Part shown: positions 58,219 through 64,000 of the stretch, piece by piece
Numbering within the stretch: position 1 is the stretch's first letter
Layout of the letters: every line of letters starts with the position of its first letter
Source: CATQHW01 sp965243545
Lineage (GTDB): Bacteria > Spirochaetota > Spirochaetia > SZUA-6 > Bin103
NCBI GenBank assembly: GCA_965243545.1
Contig: OZ251573.1
Span: 372,001-436,000, forward strand
Length of the DNA stretch: 64,000 nt
Direction: 5' to 3'
Translations under genes and position numbers: made by a program
Notes under the pieces: model-generated
Told to the model about the DNA's origin: nothing
What the model saw: the letters and a program-made list of their open reading frames with translations, nothing else
The model's database searches: none

Positions 58219-59511
58219 TTACGCGAACCGGTCGGGAGAGTAGGGCCGCAGGTCGACCGGCGGGGGCGCGCCGGCGATCAGGGCGGCCACCGCCTCGGCG
58301 GTGACGGGGGCCAGCGACACGCCGAGCATGCCGTGCGCGGTCGCCAGCACCACGTTCGGATGCGCGCGCGGCCGGCCGATGATCGGCAGCGCGTCGGGGG
58401 CGAGCGGGCGCATCCCGTGCCACACCTCGGCGTCGGCGGCGCCGGCATCGAAGCGCGCGCCGGGCACGACGCGGCCGGCGCCGTCCAGGATCGCCTGCAC
58501 GCGCTGCAGGGCGACGGAGCGGTCCAGGCCGGCCAGCTCCAGCGTGCCGCCGATCCTGACCCCCTGCGGAAGCGGGGTCGCCACGGCGCGCGCCTCGCCC
58601 AGGTTGACCGGCCGGCTCGGCCGCCACGGCGGGCGGCCGAAGGTGATCGAGTACCCTTTGGCGGCTTGCACCGGCAACCGCAGGCCGAGCCCGGCGGCCA
58701 CTCCCGGGCTCCACGCGCCCGCGGCGATCACGATCTGGCCGGCGCCGATCGTGCCGCGGGTGGTGAGCGCCGATGGGCGGCCGCCCGGTCCGCCCGGATA
58801 CAGCCGGAGCACGTCGGTCCGCTCCACCACCTGCGCTCCGGCGCCGGCCGCCCGCGCGCGCAGCCAGCGCACGAAGGAGCGGGAATCGAGGTGAGCGTCA
58901 CCGGGGTGGAGCACGCCGCCGGCCACGCGCGGCGACAGGGCCGGCTCCATGCGCCGCACTTGCTCGCCGGTGAGCTCCCGGAACGGAATGCCGTGGCGGG
59001 CGGCGTGACCGGACTCCTCAAGGTGGCGCCGCAACCCTTCCTGGGTCAGGAACGCGTACAACACGCCGTCGGCGGCGTAACCGTAGGGATGGCCGCCGTC
59101 CGAGCCGGCCGCCGCATCGTCGGCCATGCGCGCGTGCAGACCGGCGCTGCGCAGCAGCAGCTCGGCCATGGCGGCCGTTGCCGCCTCGGCGCGCGCCGGG
59201 GTGGAGGCGCGCGCGAACCGCCACAGCCAGCCGAGCATTTCGGCGCGCCAGGGACGGCGGACGTAGAGCGGGCCGGTCGGATCGAACAGCCAGCGCAGAC
59301 CCTGCGCGACCACGCCGGGCGCCGCGATCGGCACCGCGTGGCTGGGGCAGACCAGCCCCTGGTTGCCGTAGGAGCAGGCCGCGCGGTCGCCGACCGCGGC
59401 CGACTCGACCACCGTGACGCGGGCGCCGTCGTCCGCCAGGCGCCACGCGCAGTGCATGCCGATGACGCCGCCGCCCACGATCAGGACGTCCGGGCCGCGG
59501 TCGTCGATCAC
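58219..59511 (-). CDS. DadA-like FAD-dependent amino acid dehydrogenase/oxidase
   Basis: A 430-residue flavoenzyme with the FAD-binding motif LIVGGGVIGMHCAWRL at the N-terminus and D-amino-acid dehydrogenase features: SYGNQGLVCPSHAVPIAAPG, a central substrate domain, and the C-terminal FAD segment MRPLAPDALPIIGR ... TAHGMLGVSLAP. It oxidises D-amino acids or related imino acids, passing electrons to the respiratory chain. The GTG at 59511 overlaps the rlmN stop (GTGA), though the functions are not obviously linked. Confidence 0.83.
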   Translation of the reverse strand: MIDDRGPDVLIVGGGVIGMHCAWRLADDGARVTVVESAAVGDRAACSYGNQGLVCPSHAVPIAAPGVVAQGLRWLFDPTGPLYVRRPWRAEMLGWLWRFARASTPARAEAATAAMAELLLRSAGLHARMADDAAAGSDGGHPYGYAADGVLYAFLTQEGLRRHLEESGHAARHGIPFRELTGEQVRRMEPALSPRVAGGVLHPGDAHLDSRSFVRWLRARAAGAGAQVVERTDVLRLYPGGPGGRPSALTTRGTIGAGQIVIAAGAWSPGVAAGLGLRLPVQAAKGYSITFGRPPWRPSRPVNLGEARAVATPLPQGVRIGGTLELAGLDRSVALQRVQAILDGAGRVVPGARFDAGAADAEVWHGMRPLAPDALPIIGRPRAHPNVVLATAHGMLGVSLAPVTAEAVAALIAGAPPPVDLRPYSPDRFA

Positions 59512-60536
59512 GGGGCAGACTCGCGCGCGGCGCGGCGGAGCTGGCCGCAGGCGGCGTCGACGCGGCGCCCCCGCTCTTTGCGGGTGGTGACCGTCACGCC
59601 GTGGCCGGCGACGGTGGCGGCGAAGCGGCGCACCGCCTCCGCGGCGGGCTCGGCGAACGGGAGGCCGGGCACCGGGTTGTACGGGATCAGGTTGACCTGC
59701 GATCCGCTGCCGGCCAGCAGCCGGCCCAGGGCGTCGGCGTGGCGCGGCTCGGCGTTGCGGCCGGCGATCAGGGTGTACTCGTAGGTGACCCGCCGGCCGG
59801 TGGCGGCGGTGTAGCCGGCGGCGGCGTCGAGCAACTCGGCTATGGAGTAGCGCCGCGCGGCCGGCACCAGGCTCTGCCGCGTCGCGTCGTCAGCTGCGTG
59901 CAGGCTGATCGCCAACCCTACCGGCAGCCCGGTCGCGGCAAGGTCGCGGATGCGCGGCGCCAAGCCGACGGTGCTGACGGTGAGCCGGCGCGCGCTCATC
60001 CCGATGCCGGCCGGGTCGGTCAGCGCGCCGATCGCCCGCACCAGCCGCGGGAAGTTGGCCAGCGGCTCTCCCATGCCCATGAAGACGACGTTGGAGACCG
60101 TGCCGTGCGCGCCGGCGTGGAGCACCTGCGCCACCATCTCGGCGGCGGTGAGGTTGCGGGCCACGCCGTCCAGCCCGGACGCGCAGAACGCGCACGCCAT
60201 GCCGCATCCCGCCTGACTGGATACGCACACCGTGTGGCGCTCGCCGTCGCGGATCGAGACCGCCTCGATCAGCTCGCCGTCGTGCGCGCGCAACAGCAGC
60301 TTGGCGGTCAATCCGTCCGGGGTCGGCCGGCGCCGCTGCAGGGCGAGCGGCATGGCCGGCAACTCGGCGCCGAGCCGGCCGCGCACGGCAGCCGGCAGGT
60401 CGGTCATCTCGCCGTAGTCGACGACGCCGCGGCGCAGCAGGTGCGCGCGTATCTGCCGGGCGCGGTAGGCCGGCTCGCCCATGCCGGCCAAGCGCTGCGC
60501 CAGCGCCCCCTCATCGAGATCCAGCACCGATGTCAT
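59508..60536 (-). CDS. rlmN: 23S rRNA (adenine-2503-C2)-methyltransferase
   Basis: A 342-residue radical-SAM enzyme that methylates A2503 of 23S rRNA (and tRNA in some species). The cluster motif CGMACAFCASG supplies the C-x3-C-x2-C ligands. GMGEPLANF, SLHAADD and EYTLIAGRNAEPRHA are family blocks, and the catalytic Cys is in DAACGQLR near the C-terminus. ATG at 60536; it overlaps the downstream DadA-like gene. Confidence 0.93.
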   Translation of the reverse strand: MTSVLDLDEGALAQRLAGMGEPAYRARQIRAHLLRRGVVDYGEMTDLPAAVRGRLGAELPAMPLALQRRRPTPDGLTAKLLLRAHDGELIEAVSIRDGERHTVCVSSQAGCGMACAFCASGLDGVARNLTAAEMVAQVLHAGAHGTVSNVVFMGMGEPLANFPRLVRAIGALTDPAGIGMSARRLTVSTVGLAPRIRDLAATGLPVGLAISLHAADDATRQSLVPAARRYSIAELLDAAAGYTAATGRRVTYEYTLIAGRNAEPRHADALGRLLAGSGSQVNLIPYNPVPGLPFAEPAAEAVRRFAATVAGHGVTVTTRKERGRRVDAACGQLRRAARESAP

Positions 60537-60628
60537 AGCTCGTGGAACCGTGCGGAAGGGTACGTAAGCTGCGCGCGGTCAACCCGCCGCCGTGAGTGGG
60601 ATGGCCGCATACCGGGGACCGGCGCCGT

Positions 60629-60925
60629 TCATCCGGCGACCCGCGCCGGCGTCCGAACCTCAATCATTTCAGTTCGGAGCATCTCATTCGCCTCATACCG
60701 CGTGAAGGCGGACTGCTGGGTCGCGTGCGGCTGCGGGATCGGCTCGCCGAGGTCGTCCAACGTCTCCATGTGCCCCTGCAGCGCTTCCCGGGCCGCAGCC
60801 ACGGCTGCCGCCATGGTCGTCCCTGCCGAGATGCAGCCCGGCACGTCCGGAAACTCCACGCCCCAGTCGCTGCCGGGCGTCTTGCGCAGCAGAGCCAGAT
60901 AGAAGGCCGAGCGTCCGATAGTCAC
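60629..60925 (-). CDS. HicB-like antitoxin domain protein, orphan
   Basis: A 98-residue protein with the HicB partial RNase-H-like fold: YLALLRKTPGSDWGVEFPDV then PGCISAGTTMAAAVAAAREA. In HicAB modules it neutralises the HicA RNase. No HicA-sized frame is present on either side (88 bp to rlmN, 137 bp to the formate dehydrogenase gene), so it is an orphan or acts on a distant partner. It starts with GTG at 60925. Confidence 0.75.
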   Translation of the reverse strand: MTIGRSAFYLALLRKTPGSDWGVEFPDVPGCISAGTTMAAAVAAAREALQGHMETLDDLGEPIPQPHATQQSAFTRYEANEMLRTEMIEVRTPARVAG

Positions 60926-61004
60926 GATTCAATGCCCAGTGCACCGTAGCTCATCTTGGCCCAGTCTGTTCTGCTCGTCAATCGGGCGCGACAAGGTGCG
61001 GCCG

Positions 61005-61034
61005 TTGCAGTAGAGCGGCGCTTCGGGCTACGAT
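61005..61034 (+). promoter_or_regulatory. Candidate sigma70 promoter of formate dehydrogenase
   Basis: TTGCAG and TACGAT separated by 18 bp. The -10 box covers the first possible ATG (61033), which favours the ATG at 61063 as the true start. Confidence 0.4.
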
Positions 61035-61062
61035 GGGCGCAGCCCATCTTTCAGAGGTGCAC

Positions 61063-62292
61063 ATGAGTTCCTCCGCCGCACAGAAAGTGCTTTGCGTCCT
61101 GTACGACGATCCGGTGGGCGGGTTCCCGCCGGAGTACGCCCGGAACGGCATCCCCGCCCTTGCCCGGTACCCGGACGGCCAGACCCTGCCGACGCCGGCC
61201 GCCCTCGACTTCACGCGCGGCCACCTGCTCGGTTCCGTTTCGGGTGAGCTCGGCCTGGGGCCGTTCCTGGCCGAGCGCGGCCACACGTTCGTGGTGACGG
61301 CGGACAAGGACGGCCCCGATTCGGTCTTCGAGAAGGAGCTGACCGACGCCGACGTCGTCATCTCGCAGCCGTTCTGGCCAGGGTACCTGACCGCCGAACG
61401 GATCGCCAAGGCGCCGAACCTCAAGCTGGCCATCACCGCCGGCATCGGCTCGGACCATGTCGACCTGCAGTCGGCGATCGACCGGAACGTCACCGTGTGC
61501 GAAGTGACGTGGTGCAACAGCATCAGCGTCGCCGAGCACGCGGTCATGCAGATGCTGGCGTTGGTGCGGGACTACATCCCCCAGCACGGGTGGGTCGTCC
61601 GCGGCGGGTGGAACATCGCCGACGCGGTCTCCCGATCCTACGACATCGAAGGGATGGACGTGGGCGTGGTGGCGGCCGGCCGGATCGGCCTGGCGGTGCT
61701 GAAGCGAATGAAGCCGTTCGACGTCAACCTCCACTACACCGACCGGCACCGCCTTCCGGATGGCGTCGAGCAGGAGCTGGGACTCACTTTCCACGACGGC
61801 GTCGAGTCGCTGGTCGCCGCCTGCGACGTGGTGAGCATCCATTGCCCGCTCCATCCGGAGACCGAGCACCTGTTCGACGACCGGCTGATCGGCAAGATGC
61901 GGCGCGGGTCGTATCTGGTGAACACCGCCCGCGGCAAGATCTGCGACCGGGACGCGATCGTACGGGCGCTGGAAAGCGGACAGCTCGCCGGCTACGCCGG
62001 CGACGTCTGGTTTCCGCAGCCGCCGCCCAACGACCACCCGTGGCGCGCCATGCCGAACCAGGCGCTGACGCCCCATACGTCGGGCACCTCGCTCTCGGCC
62101 CAGGCCCGGTACGCGGCGGGCGTGCGCGAGATCCTGGAATGCTGGTTCGACGGCAAGCCGATCCGCGAGGAGTACCTGATCGTGCAGGGCGGCGCGCTGG
62201 CCGGGACCGGAGCGCACTCCTACAGCAAGGGCAACGCCACCGGCGGCTCCGAGGAAGCGGCGAAGTTCAAGGCCGGTCAGCCGCGGACTTGA
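61063..62292 (+). CDS. fdh: NAD-dependent formate dehydrogenase
   Basis: A 409-residue D-2-hydroxyacid dehydrogenase of the formate dehydrogenase class, oxidising formate to CO2 with NAD+ in the cytoplasm. Family-specific N-terminus (VLCVLYDDPVGG, YPDGQTLPTP, GHLLGSVSGELGLG), substrate Asn region VTWCNSISVAEHAV, NAD motif VVAAGRIGLAVL, catalytic Arg in NTARGKICDRD and the His in LTPHTSGTSLSAQ. ATG at 61063 follows AGAGGTG. Its 3' end overlaps the convergent Old Yellow Enzyme gene by 26 bp. Confidence 0.92.
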   Translation: MSSSAAQKVLCVLYDDPVGGFPPEYARNGIPALARYPDGQTLPTPAALDFTRGHLLGSVSGELGLGPFLAERGHTFVVTADKDGPDSVFEKELTDADVVISQPFWPGYLTAERIAKAPNLKLAITAGIGSDHVDLQSAIDRNVTVCEVTWCNSISVAEHAVMQMLALVRDYIPQHGWVVRGGWNIADAVSRSYDIEGMDVGVVAAGRIGLAVLKRMKPFDVNLHYTDRHRLPDGVEQELGLTFHDGVESLVAACDVVSIHCPLHPETEHLFDDRLIGKMRRGSYLVNTARGKICDRDAIVRALESGQLAGYAGDVWFPQPPPNDHPWRAMPNQALTPHTSGTSLSAQARYAAGVREILECWFDGKPIREEYLIVQGGALAGTGAHSYSKGNATGGSEEAAKFKAGQPRT

Positions 62293-63715
62293 GCGCCTGC
62301 AGGCGTTGCGCTTCCGGGCGGCCGCGGTAGAAGGGGTCGAGCGGGAAGCAGCCGGAGATCAGGCCCTTGCGGGGAGCGGTCGTGCAGTCGCTGAACGTGC
62401 GGCAGATGCGCTTGCGGGCGAGCGGCAGGCCGGCCAGCACGTCGTGCGGCAGGTCGGGATAGGAGAGCATCATGCGGCCCAGTCCGACCGCGTCGGCGTG
62501 GCCGCGGCGGACGACCTCGGCGGCCACCGCCGGCAGCCATTCCTGCAGATAGCTGTACGCCGATCCGACGAAGATCAGGCCAGGGAAACGCCGCTTCAAC
62601 CGGCGCACCACGTCGATCTGCCGCGCCACGCCGACCAGCGGGTCCTCGGGCGGCCGGTAGCCGTCGGACGGCGGAAACAGCGCCGGGCGCTGCAGATGAG
62701 GCGTGTAGTACGGGCTGCCGGCGGTGACGTTGACCAGCGGTACCTCAAGCCGCTGCAGGAGCTCCAGGAACGCCACCGTCTCGGTGAGGTCGATGGCGGT
62801 CGGATCGTCCGGTGACACGCCGAATCCCGCGCGGTACGGCAGCGCCACCGGCGTCGGTTCGCCGGTCCCGTCGCCGCCTGACGGCCGGAAGGGAACGGCG
62901 TCGAAGGCGCTGAGCCGCACGCCGATCAGCAACCCCGGAGCGCGGCGGCGGAGTCCGGCGACCACCTCGCGCAGAAACCGGGTGCGGTGCTCCAGGTCTC
63001 CGCCGAACCGCCCCGGCCGGTCGCGGCAGCCGAGCAGCTCGTGCGCGAAGTAGCCGTGGCAGTGCTTGACGTCCACGAAGTCGAAGCCGGCCTGCGCCGC
63101 CAGCGCGCCGGACGCGATGAAGCGCTCCACCAGCGCCTCGATCTCCTCATCGGTCGCCAGCGGATGGTCCGGCGCAATGCCGAAGCGGCGGTCGAGCACC
63201 GGATGGCGCGCCGGGATCCACGGCTCGGCGCGCCCGCCGTCCGCCGGCCGGCAGAACCGACCGGAGTGCGTGAGCTGCAGGCCGACCAGCAGATCGTCGC
63301 CGGCGCCGTAGCGCTGCCGGTGCTCGTCGATCAGCGCGCCGCGCAACGCCGCCAAGCCGTCGATGGTGTCCTCGCCTATGCGGAGCTGGTTGGGGTTGGC
63401 GCGCCCGGCGTGCTCGACCGCCACCGCCTCGCCTCCCCAGATCAGCTTGGCGCCGGAGCGGCCGAACGCCCGCCAGCGCCGCTCGACCAGCGCCGAGGGC
63501 CGGCCGTCGGCGGCGCCGTCCCACCCTTCCATCGGCTGCACGCAGAAGCGGTTTCCCACGGTCCGGCCGTCCGGCAGCGTCAGCGGCTCGGCCAGCGGCG
63601 CGGCGGGATCGCCGGCGGCGAACGGCAGCTGCTCGGCTATGCCGAGCCGGTCGAGGTGTTCGGCAAACCGCTCGGCCGTTTTCAGCGCGGCGACGCGGGT
63701 ATGGGCGCTGGCCAC
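62267..63715 (-). CDS. Old Yellow Enzyme family NADH:flavin oxidoreductase
   Basis: A 482-residue FMN-dependent TIM-barrel protein. FMN/substrate motifs: NRFCVQPMEGWDG, LIWGGEAVAVE, QLTHSGRFCRP, FDFVDVKHCHGYFAHELLG and VNVTAGSPYY, with phosphate-binding residues in HADAVGLGRMMLSYPD. The Cys-rich end (RICRTFSDCTTAPRKG...GCFPLD) may hold a cluster-like site. It reduces activated double bonds or demethylates substrates; the natural one is unknown. The GTG at 63715 (giving ASAHTRVAALKTAERF) is preferred over the upstream ATG at 63808 because it matches homologues. Confidence 0.82.
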   Translation of the reverse strand: MASAHTRVAALKTAERFAEHLDRLGIAEQLPFAAGDPAAPLAEPLTLPDGRTVGNRFCVQPMEGWDGAADGRPSALVERRWRAFGRSGAKLIWGGEAVAVEHAGRANPNQLRIGEDTIDGLAALRGALIDEHRQRYGAGDDLLVGLQLTHSGRFCRPADGGRAEPWIPARHPVLDRRFGIAPDHPLATDEEIEALVERFIASGALAAQAGFDFVDVKHCHGYFAHELLGCRDRPGRFGGDLEHRTRFLREVVAGLRRRAPGLLIGVRLSAFDAVPFRPSGGDGTGEPTPVALPYRAGFGVSPDDPTAIDLTETVAFLELLQRLEVPLVNVTAGSPYYTPHLQRPALFPPSDGYRPPEDPLVGVARQIDVVRRLKRRFPGLIFVGSAYSYLQEWLPAVAAEVVRRGHADAVGLGRMMLSYPDLPHDVLAGLPLARKRICRTFSDCTTAPRKGLISGCFPLDPFYRGRPEAQRLQALKSAADRP

Positions 63716-63830
63716 CCGGTTACTCTGTCCGGTGTCGGCGGCGCTCCGCAACCGGCGGCGCCCTCCCACTCCGGCCGGCGGCTTGCGTTGCGCCGATGCG
63801 TGCGGCATCCTTAAGCCGGCGGGCCGTCAC

Positions 63831-64000
63831 GTGACCGAAGACGAGAAGTATCTGTTCGACCTCAACGGGTATATCGTGGTCCCGGACGCGCTGCCGGCGG
63901 CCGACGTCGCGCTTGCCAACGCCGCTGTCGACCGGTACGCGGACCGGATTCGCGAGCGGATCGGGGAGGACTCCCTGGCCGGCGGCTCCCCGGCGCTCGA
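63831..64000 (+). CDS. Phytanoyl-CoA dioxygenase family protein, 5' part
   Basis: From a GTG at 63831 the frame is open to the window edge and codes 56 residues beginning with EDEKYLFDLNGYIVVPDAL. This matches the N-terminus of the dioxygenase at 10426-11178 (ENERYLFDLQGYLTVPNAL). The gene runs off the window, so catalytic residues are not visible. It is divergent from the Old Yellow Enzyme gene. Confidence 0.75.
   Translation, partial: MTEDEKYLFDLNGYIVVPDALPAADVALANAAVDRYADRIRERIGEDSLAGGSPAL

Noticed and set aside
60978..61547. Minus-strand frame opposite formate dehydrogenase as a missing HicA or other gene
   Set aside because: It is antisense to strongly conserved formate dehydrogenase sequence and has no HicA features.

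Overview
The window is bacterial, high-GC (by eye close to 70% outside the defence regions) and densely coded, with many ATGA/GTGA stop-start overlaps. A spirochaete-like host is an inference. It rests mainly on the giant secreted protein of FlgD-type Ig repeats ending in an OmpA domain, the style of the long acyl-CoA synthetase, and the mix of Gfo/Idh/MocA, phytanoyl-CoA dioxygenase and Rpn genes often seen in uncultured high-GC spirochaetes. No rRNA, tRNA, CRISPR array or complete transposon was seen.

Region 1 (1-10.4 kb) is restriction/anti-invader DNA. It holds the 3' end of a GmrSD-type (DUF262+DUF1524) nuclease, a MjaI-like type II restriction-modification pair on the minus strand, and a tandemly triplicated module. 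Each module is an Rpn nuclease gene followed by a large zinc-ribbon DNA methyltransferase gene. Only the third methyltransferase is complete; the first two copies are truncated 5' stubs sharing one deletion scar. Every Rpn gene carries an in-frame internal ATG behind a strong Shine-Dalgarno, as expected for an intragenic RpnS-type antitoxin.

Region 2 (10.4-38.9 kb) is ordinary metabolism and housekeeping. It contains a phytanoyl-CoA dioxygenase, an ABC-2-like permease/ATPase pair, two zinc-ribbon ABC exporters with DUF1854, an M14-like peptidase, a fatty acyl-CoA ligase, an enolase-superfamily dehydratase and the FlgD/OmpA surface protein. A long minus-strand run follows: metG, a four-gene coupled oxidoreductase/isomerase cassette, prs, rpsR (with an odd repeat extension), a DsbD-like lipoprotein, a small unknown gene and a LigD whose ligase domain has lost its catalytic residues.

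Region 3 (39.1-53.4 kb) is the most striking part and is visibly lower in GC. A near-consensus sigma70 promoter drives ParB-like, PIN-kinase fusion, TerY/YegL-type vWA and PP2C phosphatase genes (a TerY-P/YegI-K-L triad whose kinase carries a PIN nuclease). Facing it is a two-gene operon of a 2462-residue sacsin-like protein with two Hsp90-type ATPase domains and a SNF2/RapA-like helicase. An Rpn remnant lies between the two arms and a related intact Rpn element lies at the far end. The whole looks like a composite defence island; that it works as one system is inference.

Region 4 (53.5-64 kb) contains an ISL3 transposase fragment, the intact Rpn element that has cut off a VPS10/BNR-type gene downstream of threonine aldolase, an HD-phosphohydrolase gene with a single-base frameshift next to its YwgA-like partner, a DadA-like oxidase, rlmN, an orphan HicB, NAD-formate dehydrogenase, an Old Yellow Enzyme homologue and the start of a second phytanoyl-CoA dioxygenase.
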